In this document: one piece after another, positions 11,471-23,227 of the stretch
Numbering within the stretch: the stretch's first letter is position 1
How the letters are laid out: each line of letters starts with the position of its first letter
Assembly (NCBI GenBank): GCA_013368315.1
Contig: JAACJM010000053.1
Coordinates: 310,001-374,000 of the forward strand
DNA length: 64,000 bases
Origin: Tetrapyrgos nigripes
Lineage: Eukaryota; Basidiomycota; Agaricomycetes; Agaricales; Campanellaceae
Direction of reading: 5' to 3'
The notes under the pieces: model-generated
The model's database searches: none
Told to the model about the DNA's origin: nothing
The model's input: only the letters and a program-made list of their open reading frames with translations
Made by a program: the position numbers and the translations under genes

Positions 11471-12400
11471 CTCAACAGTGGAATTGAGAGGAAGAGAATA
11501 GAGGGATCCAGAGGGAAGAAGACTGTCTGCGGATTGAGCCCCAGAGAGAATTTGCAGTAATACTGGGACCGTGGGAGGAATGAAGGATTCGTCGTTGATT
11601 TGGAAGGTTCCAGTCTGTCGAAAGAGGCTGCAAGTCAAGCGGATACTAGACGTGGTGGTTCCCTCACTGGGGTAAAGTGCCATCGCTTCGCGTGGCAAGC
11701 TACGAGGCCCTCAGATCAGGGGAGGAAGCAAGGAGGAAGACAAGGCGCACCCTGATGCTGCCTACGCTGCCTTGGTTATGCGTTTGTCCGAGGAAGCCGT
11801 GAACGACGTCATGATGGTCTCGACTCTCGACCGTGATTCCAGATCTATGATCGATGAGCGCTTGCCGAGCGCCAACGAACAGGGGTGGGAGTTTGAACCC
11901 GTGGAAAAGTTTTCGAGGTCGACCTAAGTTAACTCAGCCTACAGGCCTCGTAATATAGTAACTGTGACATCCACGGGCATGGTACTTACAAAGGTCATAT
12001 CCAAGTTGAGAGCAACATCTACTCCTCCGACCTCTGGATTTCCTGGTGTTCCGGGATTTTCTAAGGGGACCAAGTCTTCTTCCACCAGAGGATTAGTAGC
12101 GGTTACCTCTGGAGTACCAGGTTCAGAGTCTTAATCGCAGAGTTGATTCCGCCACTAAAGCCAGTGGTTCCAGTGCTTGGATTTGCGCGAATCCAGTAGT
12201 TGTCCGTGGCTCGGTCGGCGTTGAGCTAAAACATTCCTCAGATGTGGGAGGGATCTTTAGAAGACACTGCTTACAATGACCGAATATCTCTGTCCTGCGA
12301 AAATTTGGATTTGGTCCACTTCGAGCTCCTCATGGATGACACCGTCAACTTCGATGACGGTCATAGTGTGATTGTCGATGGAGAAAACAAAGTATATCTT
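11471..12400 (-). pseudogene. Laccase (multicopper oxidase), internal fragment
   Basis: Three exons of a laccase are readable on the minus strand. The exon about 12400-12275 gives [15 protein letters not shown] and [14 protein letters not shown]. Exon 12225-11990 gives [19 protein letters not shown] and GGVDVALNLDMTF. Exon 11614-11471 gives [15 protein letters not shown] and [11 protein letters not shown]. These are cupredoxin domain 2 and the start of domain 3 of secreted blue-copper phenol oxidases. No copper-binding HXH cluster is retained. The intron 12226-12274 is a normal 49 bp. The next intron (11615-11989) is 375 bp because a repeat copy sits in it. A deletion/frameshift falls between NSAI and EPGTPEV. 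The 3' end stops abruptly and abuts an amidohydrolase fragment. Confidence 0.88.
11666..11953 (+). repeat. R1 interspersed repeat, copy A (inside laccase intron)
   Basis: This copy runs from ACTGGGGTAAAGTGCCATCG to CAGGCCTCGTAA. The same ends and internal words (CATCGCTTCG, ACGAGGCCC, GAGGTCGAC, AAGTTAACTC) recur at 17008-17330 and, inverted, at 29241-29718. An open frame in this copy (EEDKAHPDAAYAALVMRLSE) is not preserved in the others. Confidence 0.75.
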
Positions 12401-12414
12401 GTTGGACCTGTTAA

Positions 12415-13311
12415 AGCAGAAAACTTTATCTATATATTCAAGACCAGCATTACGTTACAGAATTTATCCAAGAGGTCCTGGGACTAGGCGCAAAAATTCA
12501 TATACTTGTCAGCTGCAGATATCCAGCTAATCATGTTGGTATGAATATTGGTACTTATGAGATATCTCTCAATGCAGAAGCTGTAGAGGGAGATATAGAG
12601 ATATATATCCAAAAATCTCTTCAATCCAGGGAGTTATTTGTGAATATCAGAGAGGAAGTAACAGAGGCCCTGTTGCATGGCTCCCATGGACAGTAAGTAT
12701 TCTTTTTCTGATTCAATTTGTTTAGTCACTAATACTATAAAGAATTCGATGGGTAGATTGCCAAATTCAATATTTCCAGCAGCTAGGATCATGGCGAGCC
12801 ATCAGGAAAGCCCTGAGAAGTCTACCGAAAACCTTGGAGGAAACTTATGAGCAGTCAAATCCGACATATTTCTACCATTCTACGTTAAATAATGTCAACG
12901 GAAATCAAAATTACATTACCAACAACAACAACAGTCAGACTACTGACTCCTATAATAACAATGCATACAACACCTATATTTACAATTGTAATAGTAAGTA
13001 AAATCCACTTGATTTATCCTTCCTTTGACCAATTTACTGTTATCTCTTGTAATTTAGATCCTACACCGTGGCTCTCATTTGCATTCGACGTTGGAGGAAC
13101 AGTTGTAGGAGTTGCTGGTGGAAATGCTATCACAAACTTTTATTACTTGCAACGAAATGGACTGCACATCAATGCAGATGGGAACGCTGTTGTGCCTTAT
13201 GATCCTCAGAATCTAGATTCAAAAACCTTGCTATTATTGCTCATAACGATCCTACCAAAGCCAGTAATCAAGCGAATTGTCGATTTCTGTCAGGCGATCA
13301 CTATCAACTAA
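12415..13311 (+). CDS. NLR-like (NACHT family) protein tail with Asn-rich and unknown C-terminus, 5'-truncated
   Basis: Three exons join in phase: 12415-12692, 12743-12993 and 13058-13311, with introns of 50 and 64 bp. The first two encode [16 protein letters not shown], then [35 protein letters not shown] and [19 protein letters not shown]. This is the winged-helix side of fungal NACHT-ankyrin NLR receptors, which act in non-self recognition and heterokaryon incompatibility. After YEQ the frame continues into an Asn-rich stretch ([13 protein letters not shown]), then [19 protein letters not shown] and [14 protein letters not shown]. There are no ankyrin or WD repeats. No P-loop or Walker B is present: a TAA lies just upstream of 12415 and laccase sequence follows on the other strand. 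It is either a 5'-truncated gene or a fusion of NLR debris to another exon. The C-terminal part is not recognised. Confidence 0.6.
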
Positions 13312-14250
13312 TGCAGTCCATTGTGGCCTATCTCTGTGTGGATCTATGGTGTTCATCAAATTTTCGCTTCGATACATTTCACATATCTGTCAATGAGAAA
13401 AGACACAGTAGAAGATTACAATCCGCTGAATAGTATGGATCATTTGTTTTCTGTAATTTGTTAGTAATTTGTCCAGATGACTGAATATTTATACAAACAA
13501 CTCTTGGTTCAATGTCAAGACACAACCCTTGGACTTGGTTCAACACCAAGATTCTACCCCTTTTATTTCGTTTCTCTAGCATACCATTGTAATTGGATAG
13601 CAATTGATTGAATATACTTTTTTCAGTGATATTACTAGCGGGATCTTTCTCTTTTAACTCGCATCTTGGAGAACGTGGTAATACGTTACGTAGAACATTG
13701 ACCAAACGACAGCGAGAGGACGAGCTCACGGCCTCAATATCCGCAGTAGATGACCCAACTTTGAATACAGGAATCAACTACTAACATTGAACACCGTTCA
13801 ATGATTGGAGGTGTACCGTGTCATTGTATGAGGCTCAAATCCAAGAGCACATACATTCACTTGTGGGTTATGACCGTGACTTACCCGCAAAGCCGTGCCT
13901 TTCCCTGCTCGTTTTTTGAGTTTTCCACCAATCAGTTTGCGAAGAAAGCCTATCCGGCGATAATAGATGTATATTTAAGAGCGTTGGTCTTGGCAAGCAT
14001 CTGGTAAGTTTCATGAGAGATGAACGAAGAGCAAATGAAGAGTGAATTTCTTCTGTTTTCGTGAAAATCCAAACGGTCCTCAAGAGGTCGTTTGGGCTCG
14101 CAGGTGCTCGGTGGGGGGCCTTCAATGATGTTCTTTCTCTGAGGACACTGGCAGGAGTGATAGCCAGCGTGCTCGAGACTTCTTGTCACAATCGGCATTT
14201 TGGCCTAAGAGCGGAGTTGTGGTTGATAACGACGTCCCGGCCCGGTAATG
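13312..14250. other. No recognisable gene
   Basis: Short ORFs on both strands lack conserved motifs. No bounded repeat was found. Confidence 0.35.
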
Positions 14251-14259
14251 ACACATAAT

Positions 14260-16950
14260 ACACAATTGTCACATTACGAGTCTACGACTCATACTCAACA
14301 AGTACCAAGTCTACTTAAGCTTACGCCGGTATGTACAATTGGCTCACGTTTTTCTTCTGCTTTTCTCGTTTTGACGGTTTGTCTCGGCTCACCCTTTCCT
14401 TCAACCGACTCTGTCAGTGGGACGACGTGTTTCGGAGAAGCTATCCTCAAGGTATCGACTCTGGTTTGCCCTACGCGGCTGGGCTAAATCATCCTATGGA
14501 CACGACTACCCGTTTAGATCTTCGTTGACGCTTCCCGAGCCCAAAGCAGATGGAGTAGAGTCTGGAGCACAAGCTGGAGTTGGAGTAGGAGCGGAAGGTG
14601 GACTTGAGAAAGAGAAATGCAATACAGGCGCAGATGGAATAGCAGTCCCAGGCACGACGACTACGACTCCGAGCCCTACGCTACGGCTAATGGACAACAC
14701 AAGTGTCAAGGCCAAAAAGGATTGCGCAGTTGGCTGAGTTGGATGCAGTGAGTCTAGACTGACGCATTTATTCTGTTTCTGTGTTCTAACGAGTCCTCTT
14801 GACCATCGCCAGTCCCTTTGACAACCCTCACCCTCATCCCCATCCTCACCCTCATGCTATCGCGAACCCACTCCCTCGACGACAAACCCACTCCCTTCCC
14901 GTACCTGGACACCCATAATCCCCCCTCTGCTCCACCCCTCCTGCACCGCCGTCCTCACTCTGCCAAAGACGGTATTGAGGGGTGTTACCTACGAAAGTGT
15001 TGGTGTAGGGGTTTGGAGGGGGCCTTTTAATCATGGCGGTGGGTGATAAATTGAAGGAGAGTGAAGAGACGAGAGTGCCTTCTCAGGCTGGAAGAGTGGA
15101 GGTGGTAGTACTCCTGCTCTGGGTCCGGGTCCTGTTCCTGGTGTGGTGGTACCGATAGCTATGGCTACGAGGACGAGCTTCAGTTCTAGTTCCATCGCTC
15201 ACACCTTGGAATTTTGGTCCGCGTCCTTCTATATCAACATTGGCCTCATGTGGACTCTTTCCTTATCCATGCCATATCCAAATCCACAAACGCACCCTCC
15301 TTCTCGTCCTACTTCTACCCCCAGGATCGTCGGGCCACATTTACATCTACATCTGCATCTGTTCTTGCACCTGCACCTCACCAATCCCAATGCCAACCCC
15401 AACATCCTTCCAACGAAACTCAACATCCACGGGAACCTTACCCTATCATTTCTTCCGTCCCCATTTCCATTTTCGTTCCCATCGCAGGTGGTAGTTCTGG
15501 GTCTTCTCCGGATATACCTGCCTAGTCACAACTCCACCAAGCGACTGTACAACGTGCCCTACACCTACGCCTGGACTTTCTCATTCGCCTGGCCCACAAC
15601 CACGGCCACGGGAACTAGACATACCGATACCGTTTTTTCAATGGGGTGTTTTCATTTTCCGATACCTCCGAACGCAAGTACCCCTCATCCCCCTACGTCA
15701 ACACCAGTTACACCACGCACCCTCATCCTGACTTTGACATACTATCCTAACTCGAACGCGACCGCAAACAACGTTGACGTTGACGTCTCGAGCATCAGGA
15801 TCATCATGGGAAACATCAAGGGAAACGGGGGGTTCATATGAATGGGAATACAAATACTCGGAAGGATGTCGATGTCGTAGAGGTGATATAGGTATGGAAG
15901 AGGAGAGAAGCAGAGAGATGAGGGATCTAGAGGCGAAGGGGGTGGAAAGGGACAGGGAGACGGAGGGGAGGAGGGGGGTATGGATGTGGGTATGGGTATG
16001 GTTGTTAATGAGGGATGGATCCCTCATCCTGCTGATGCGAGAAGTTTAAGTCAGAGTGGTGCAAGTTGGCAACAGCAGGTTCAGGTTCATATCTCCCACT
16101 CCCACTGCCCATGCCACCTCTTCGTTGTTTCCCTCTTCTTTTTTGCAATAACCAAATTGACGCAAATGCAAATGTTCCCCTACTGTCTAATCCTCACGCT
16201 GCTACTCTCGGTGCTGTACATAATACCAACGTAGACTGTCCCGGGTCTACATCTGCATCTACATCTACATCTCTTCCCGACTCCGACTCCGACTCCGACT
16301 CCCTAACGCATACCCTGCCCAATCCTACCACTACCGCCACTCATCCAACGTCTAATACCAACGATGCCAACGTCGACACTTGTTCCGGCTTTCTAACGCA
16401 TGCGAATGCCATCTCTAATACCACCATTTCTCCGTATTATCCGTATCGGCTCCAAGCATAAGCATAACTGTCAATGCCAGTACCAGTCTCGGTCTCCCCA
16501 GTCCCAGTCTCTTCAGTCTCTAGCCCAAACCAAAATCCAAATCAGGAAACTGAAGCTGAAAAGGTACCTGCGGAGGTACCGGTACCGATGCCTGAAAATG
16601 GACATGGAAATGGACGCGGACGTGGGGAAGCAGGAGGAGAAGGAAGAGAAGGAGACGTCCATGTCCAGATTGGTACTCCGGGAGATCGGAGTTGGAGTTG
16701 GAGTTGGAGTCAGAGTATGGACATCGATGTAGACGTCCCCGTGCTCATGGCCATGTTATTGCGCAAGAAATGGAAGTGACGGATTGGGATTGGGAATGCC
16801 ACGAAGGACGAGGAAGAGTCTCACCTCAAAGCCATGAAGCCAACACCAACGTCGATATCAACACCAAGACGGACGCCGACGACGCCATGGGCATAGGCGT
16901 GGACATCAGTGTCAATGTCCACGTAGAAGAACTTAAGCCAAGACCCTGAA
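14260..16950 (+). pseudogene. Decayed low-complexity coding region
   Basis: The plus strand shows long stretches without stops whose frame switches repeatedly. They are rich in hexamer-type repeats: GGAGTTGGAGTTGGAG near 16690, (GACTCC)n near 16285, GACGTTGACGTTGACG near 15770 and CATCTACATCTGCATC near 15340. In the best frames these encode alternating dipeptides (VGVGVG, DSDSDS, VDVNVHVEE) and His/Pro/Asn-rich runs. Candidate segments are 15214-15525, 16066-16461 and 16474-16779, all in one frame with stops between. No globular domain is seen. I interpret this as a large low-complexity gene that has decayed, but it could be simple-sequence DNA that never coded. Confidence 0.35.
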
Positions 16951-17007
16951 GTAAAAATTTTCACGCTCTTCTTCTACTTCTACTTTTGCATCATCCGCTC
17001 ATCAGTA

Positions 17008-17330
17008 ACTGGGGCAAAGGGCCATCGCTTCGTGTGGCAAATTACGAGGCCCTTTCACGTAGTCTAACCCAAGTTATGCAGAAGGGAGGGAGAATTAGTG
17101 GAAAGTGAGAGGGAAGAAGGGCGTTAAGCAGACTGATTTGACATGCTAGCATGACGTCGTGGTTATTGACATTAACAGTCCTTGGATCTCGTCTAGACTG
17201 AGTCTGGACATTCCGGTTGTCGGGAAGGGCAAAGACCGGCTGTGGCAATGAAACGGGGTGGGAGTTTGAGGTCATGGTAAAATTTTTGAGGTCGACATAA
17301 GTTAACTCGGCCTTTAAGAGGCCTCATAAA
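17008..17330 (+). repeat. R1 interspersed repeat, copy B
   Basis: It begins ACTGGGGCAAAGGGCCATCG and ends GGCCTTTAAGAGGCCTCATAA. It is closely similar to copy C at 29241-29718 (after removing the insert there) and to copy A in the laccase intron. Confidence 0.8.
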
Positions 17331-19300
17331 CTAAAGATCTATATTCGGTACATCCGGTGTATTGGTATGTCTGAAATACCCTGGCATACAAATTGAGTCC
17401 TACCTCCGAATATATGTGTGGTATTTCAGTTATACAGGGTTATACACACTTAAAATCAATGTCGGCTTGGAGCCGGACACCGGCAATGGAAACTATATAG
17501 CTAAAAGCCACCATCAAACCCTCGGTAACCGTTGATGGGACTTAAACAAATCACACGTCAGAGTCCCTTCAACTTCAACTTTCTTCTACTCCCCTCCTCC
17601 TTCGTCTGTATGTCCTCCCTTTTCCCTCCCCTTTTCCGCGTCTCTCCCTTGGCTGGCGGCACCCAATATAACTTACAGGTAATTATACATTCTTTCTTTG
17701 ACACTCCTTACATGTGCTCACTATGTACTACCAGGTTTCGTTTCAGTGCTGACACATGATGTGGCAGGTTGGAAGCCCACAGGTATGTTCAGTCTTTTCC
17801 TTCACAACTTTTGCTAGCTAATGACTCTTATGCTGTTCTTTCCAGGAGATTTGAGTGATGATGTGTATGCTTTCTTGCTTGGTGCATATCATGCTTCTCC
17901 ACATTATCTGTTGCTAAATTCTGGCTTTTATGTAGGTGTCTCAGCATAGCTGTATGGAGGAGCTGGAGACTTTAGGACAACAAGCTTTGGGGGTTAGCTG
18001 GTTGTCACTCACCACTAATGTTCTATTATGCTATGTACAAGCATAGTTATATGCACATTGTACCTACATAGAGAGCTTCCATGCAATATATGTTTTTTTC
18101 TTGCTCTTTTACATATGTGTGTGCCCCAATGAGGAGTATATTGCCCCGAAGGCAGCATTTCTGAGCATGCTGTGGTATAATTGAGTGTATTTGAGGCGTA
18201 TAATCTGAGAGGACTGATGGTATAATGGATGTATAATTCACCATTCCAGGAATGCACTTGGGTATATTCAGGGTCTGGGAACACACATCACACATCTTCA
18301 ATTTTACTGATGCTTCTGCTTCTGCATCACCAAACCCATCGGAGTCGGTGTGGTGATGTTGACACCCAGGGCTGGATCGCTACTCCTTTTGCCTGTCGTC
18401 ACTGGGTAGTCACTTATATTCTGGCTCCTCCTCAAGGATGAGTTCCTGTAGCAAGCCCACAATATGACTGGGGAGCTGGAGATTGTCATTGTTTCTGCTG
18501 ATAATCACTGCCTCTTCCCTGGGGAGCAGAGGGTAGGGAGGTTCCAACTGCTGGTGTAATGTATGAGGTTTTATGGCTATTGTCTTGCTGTTGCTTTCTC
18601 TTGCTGTTTTGGTGATTTCTTATATATCTGTAGCATTTTATTCATGCCATTCCTGTGCCGTTCATGTATTCATGCATGAGTATTTCCTTGCCGTTCTTGT
18701 TTCAACTATGTTTCATCTATACCTGAATGTGTACGTTTGATCCCTTTGGTCTTCTCACCATCCAAGCATACTGAATATATGAAGTTTTGGATGTGAGTTG
18801 TCTTCGTATGGTCACAGTAGTGACAATGTATATGGGCAAGTCTGGAACTATTCAATCAGTAGTTCAACAGGTTCTGGGTGATAATTAGTATTGAAGGGAC
18901 GTCTTAGTACAATTGCCGATATCCTAAATGTAGTTATATTTGATGTGGAATGCTATACTGGCTAAAAAGATAAAAAATGATGGTAAAATAAAATGGTACT
19001 GGAGTACTGGTATATCAAATGATGCACTGTCTTCGATTGATGATGTACCCAATGCAGCTGGCCCAAGAGGCCAAGGGTTCCTGTTTTTCAGTGATTCCAG
19101 GTTCGTCTTAATTATTAGTTTGGACTCTGTCTTGCTTGTAGACCACTTGTGATCAATACTATGACCACGTGCAACTCATAGGTAAACCTTATCACCACTG
19201 GACCTTTTAATTAAAGGCTTCAGGGAGGCTGCACCATTTTATGTCATGTTTGTCTAAGTGCAGCTTGTCAATGCTATGTCAAGGTATTCTTTCAAATCAG
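17331..19300. other. CpG-poor sequence without recognisable gene
   Basis: CG dinucleotides are rare and the sequence is TG/CA-rich, as expected of old mutated repeats. Short ORFs show no conserved motif. Confidence 0.4.
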
Positions 19301-19304
19301 AGGA

Positions 19305-19430
19305 AATGAGGAAGCAGGCAGTATAGATATACCACTGTCATATGCTTCAGTTTAGTGTTTCATAGCAGCCTTTCGGTAGAAGATACTTGAGTACTAGTCC
19401 TTCCTGCGAGCATATTACCAGTGAATAATA
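19305..19430 (+). pseudogene. 3'-end fragment related to the single-pass membrane protein gene
   Basis: GCAGGCAGTATAGATATACC, then CTTCAGTTTAGTGTTTCATAG and GATACTTGAGTACTAGT, match the last codons and 3' flank of the gene at 37918-40218 (compare 40165-40320). The copy encodes a GSIDIP..SYASV-like end and then the shared 3' flank. It lies in CpG-poor DNA and nothing of the rest of the gene is visible upstream. Confidence 0.75.
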
Positions 19431-19517
19431 CATCAGTGAAAATGATGCTATGTTTCACTCCCATTGTCATGAATCCCTTCATGCCTTCACTTCTAGACCC
19501 TGTTCTTTGTTCTCCTT

Positions 19518-19597
19518 TCATCATTCTTCTCCCTTCCATCATTCTTCTCCCTTCCATCATTCTTCTCCCTTCCATCATTCTTCTCCCTTCCATCATT
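19518..19597 (+). repeat. 18-bp tandem repeat, about 4-5 copies
   Basis: The unit is approximately TTCTCCCTTCCATCATTC, repeated almost perfectly. It is a simple minisatellite with no spacer structure. Confidence 0.9.
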
Positions 19598-20214
19598 CTT
19601 CACTTCTTTGGTTCTAGATCATGTTCCTTGTACCTATGGCTTCCATCTTCTTTGATGCATCATTTCTCTGATTGACAGATCATATCTGTACCTGTTACAC
19701 ATATTGACATCACTTAGATACCTGATTATCATTCATTGATTGTTTCCATCAGTACCTGCTGATCTAATCTTGTTCTCCTTCGCACTTTTGTATATATACT
19801 CCAGGGCTTTGTAGATAGTTCCTCAGTCTGTCCACTTCTGTCCCTCTGATCCATACTGCTCAGCATTGTCCTCAGTACTATGTAGACTCTGGCCCAGTAC
19901 TGGCTTACTCATCTATACCATCTATTTGCCTTATTGCTTCGTCTTTGGTTCCTGTGTGGTGGCCTGAGAGGCATCCAGTCCCTATCTGAACCTGTTCTTG
20001 ACACCCATTGCAACCCTGGAACTGTTCCAGTAGGATGTATTGGTAGTGGAACTGCAGCAGAACAGATCACTATTGATGCAACCGTTGGAACTATGTTCCA
20101 AGCACCAGAACGGTTCTGGCTGTTGCATCAACTGGAATAATTCTGGCCATTCCACCATATTCCAATGGCACTGGAATGACAATGCAACATAGAGCATCCC
20201 ACATGGAACAGCCT

Positions 20215-21050
20215 TGAGGAAGGGTACAGTAGGCGAGAGCAGCACAGTTCAAATCCAATTTTCACTTGCATTTTGAAGCAAACCATGCCGTTCTCACTGG
20301 TTCCCAGGCCCCTATTTTCTCTATTTTCCCTCTTTGTAGTTGCTTCGTAGTAGCGTCACCTGAGCATAAATGATACTAAAACTACTGCAGCAGATTGTTT
20401 TTTTATGGCATTTAGGAAGATATTCTATTACTGAATCTGGGGTGCCACAGACACAAAAAGATTGCGAAAAGAACATCACAATGAGGCCGAGTACTTCCTT
20501 TAGCGGGGTTCATAGGGCTCTGTATATGAGAGACTAGTATTGTGGACAGTTCAAAGTTATGAGCTTTCGGAATCGAATTTGGAGTGCAACTGCCTCATCT
20601 ATACATTAATAGCCATGGTCTCAAGGAGCTAGAGGAGATAAAACAAGTATGTAACTGCTTCCTCTGAAGCTTGCAGGGCTCTTCCAATACTTAATTTACT
20701 CACATTAAAGAGCTTCTAGAATGTGTATCATTCTTTTTATTGATTTTACAGGCAGCTTCTGAGCCACAGACTCTTTGGAAAGAGCTGGGAGCAGGGCAGG
20801 AGACAATGTGAATTTACATGTTCAGACCCAGGGCAGGTAGCCTAGAAAGTACAGCACAGGCTCACAGTCCATCATATGGCTCTAGGATCTATGTCTGAGA
20901 GCGAACAGCAGTCAATGCAGTGTACAGACATGAAGACATGTTGTGAGGAATAGGAGAATAGGGCCTGGGAACCAGCAAGAATGGCATGGTTCGCTTCAAA
21001 ATGAACTGTGCTGCTTTTCCCTACTGTAGGAAGGGGTAGAATAGACACTG
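20215..21050. mobile_element. Candidate non-autonomous element with ~100-bp inverted repeats
   Basis: The left arm (about 20217-20330) contains ACAGTAGG, AGCAGCACAGTTCA, TTTTGAAGC, AACCATGCC and CTGGTTCCCAGGCC. The right arm (about 20935-21045) carries the same words inverted (GGCCTGGGAACCAG, GGCATGGTT, GCTTCAAAATGAACTGTGCTGC, CCTACTGTAGG). About 0.6 kb without a recognisable transposase lies between the arms. No target duplication was found. Confidence 0.55.
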
Positions 21051-22156
21051 GCTGGTAGCCAGCTTTTTGACACCTTTGCAGCCAAAAGGATCATATAAAA
21101 TGAATGAATCACATATAGATATTCATTCACTACACTATTACAATAACACACAGTATCTAGCTACTCTACAAGACCAACCCTAAGTATCATGAAGCAAACT
21201 GTCCTCACCACAACAGAAATAGTGTATCAAGAAGCTGTAAACACTCATCAGTACTAAGTAATGGTTGTGGAAGCTCAGACAACTCACAGTGGCAAGCATA
21301 TACTCTGTGTACTGTGAAGTGGCTATGCAAATGTTGAAAAAGGCACATATATGAGGTGGAAGGACTCACTGACAATGCAAAGGGGCCATATGTATGTGCT
21401 GCTTGGATGACAAAAGTCTACCAGCGAGATCGTAAAGGAAGAAATGAGTGGGGTGAGGAAGTGAAGCAGGGTTTTGAGGGTCAAAGGAACACAAGTTGAG
21501 TAACAGCTGATGATGACAGGCAGGAAGACTTATGAACAGTGTATGCTGGCCATAAGTCTTTGTCAGAAAAGAATCTGCATATACAACATGTCAGTCAGTG
21601 GAACAGAGAGTGAGGAGAGTGAGTATGCACATCTTGACATCTTCAGACTATTCCTGGTATCACCACACTTGCTATTTATGAGTCTTATTGTGAGCTCAAA
21701 TGGCCGCATTTTTTGTATCCTGGGAAAGTATATACCATTCTGTCACCTCAGCAGAATCAGCACCATGCATCTTCTTGCAAATTCTTTTGTCGAGCAACAA
21801 ACAAATGATCCATGACCCACATCTACCTCTTCAGTGTCAACTGCATTTTTTGCAATGGGATGAGGACTCGTACCTGCCACTGTGGTGTAGAGCACACACT
21901 TGGCTCAAACAGTAGATGTAGACAGAGCAGCAGTAGACAGAAGACAATGAGAACTAGTCCCAAGACGAAGTTAATATTAAGAGAAGACAAGAAATACATG
22001 AGATGCTCACCTAGTCCCAAGACAAAGAGGTCAAGATGGGGACTAGGGAGCTACTACTCTAAGCTTATATACACAGAACAGAAAGAAAGATAAAAACTGA
22101 GCAAAGCGAAGAAAGGAATCAGAGAACTGTCCAGAACAATCAAAGTACAGCCTATT

Positions 22157-22275
22157 GTCCCTGTAAGAGATGTATCATGAAAAGATGAACAAAAGATGAA
22201 CAAGCTGTGTGTAGTGTCCCTGTAAGAGATGTATCATAAAAAGATGAACAAATGATGAAACAGGGGATAGTAGCT
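22157..22275. repeat. ~60-bp direct duplication
   Basis: The block TGTCCCTGTAAGAGATGTAT followed by CATGAAAAGATGAACAAA occurs twice in tandem. The second copy starts near 22218 with small changes. Confidence 0.8.
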
Positions 22276-22279
22276 GTGC

Positions 22280-23227
22280 ATAGATGATCAAGGAAAGATG
22301 AAAAAAAAATATAGGGCAAAGGATGAACAAAACAATGATCAAAAGGCAGTGACTGATGAAGAAAAGAAACAGAAAATGAACAAAAATACCCTGAAATAAT
22401 ACTGTCATGACAGCCACTGTATACAGTGGCCCACACCAACATATTGACATCCTGAATGGTGTCAGAAATCCTTGCCTCAGCCACCTTCAGCACATGCCCG
22501 TACCCATACACTCCTTCATATTTCCATATCTGTCACTCTTACATCATTCACTGCCTAAGCCCAGAAACCCTCAGAGGGTTTTTTGATTATACCTATGTGC
22601 CCCTATTCTATTTCCATTTCATTTATTATGTCAATTATTCATTCTGTTCATTGCTCCACATCTTATTTGTTGTTTAACATTTGATTTGTTTATTCTATTC
22701 ACCATTTGGAACTCGCGATCATCTAGTATATTAGTTATAGGAGCACCATAGTTAATTGCAGAGTCTTGATACAGGAGGTGGTTTCACTACTTGTATATAT
22801 GTAGTGTTCTCCTGTACTCAAGCCTCAGAATTGATCTTGTTGTTGTTTCCTCTCATTCTTCTTTGCTTGTTCTGCATTGTGAATTGAGGGAGACATGCAC
22901 TAGACTTGTGTGTGGCAAATCTAGTCAGACAACTCTCTCAGGAGTCACAGCTGTCTCCTATTCTTTATAGGGATTCTCATTCTACATTCACCATCCATTG
23001 TCATTCTCCTTGGTCTAGTTCTTTGCTGTCATCTCAGTTGCCATACAGGCGTGTAGATTGATTTGCCAGCAGCTCGGATCTTTGGTCTCATAGGCTTAGG
23101 GTCAGTGGGTGAGTAGTGTCACTCCCTCTCACTGAAGCCACCCCTATGTTCCAGACTCCTCCTGGGGCATTCTCCCCTCATTGACAAGCCCATTCAGCAT
23201 CAAGAGGTTAGCCCAGCTCAAGGGTTC
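22280..23227. other. CpG-poor sequence without recognisable gene
   Basis: No conserved ORF or bounded repeat was found in this stretch. Confidence 0.35.

Noticed and set aside
19518..19597. 18-bp repeats as a possible array of binding sites
   Set aside because: Near-perfect head-to-tail copies without spacers are best explained as a minisatellite.
22152..22677. Hydrophobic ORFs that might be small membrane proteins
   Set aside because: They are T-rich translations within CpG-poor repeat DNA containing a tandem duplication; no start context or conserved motif.
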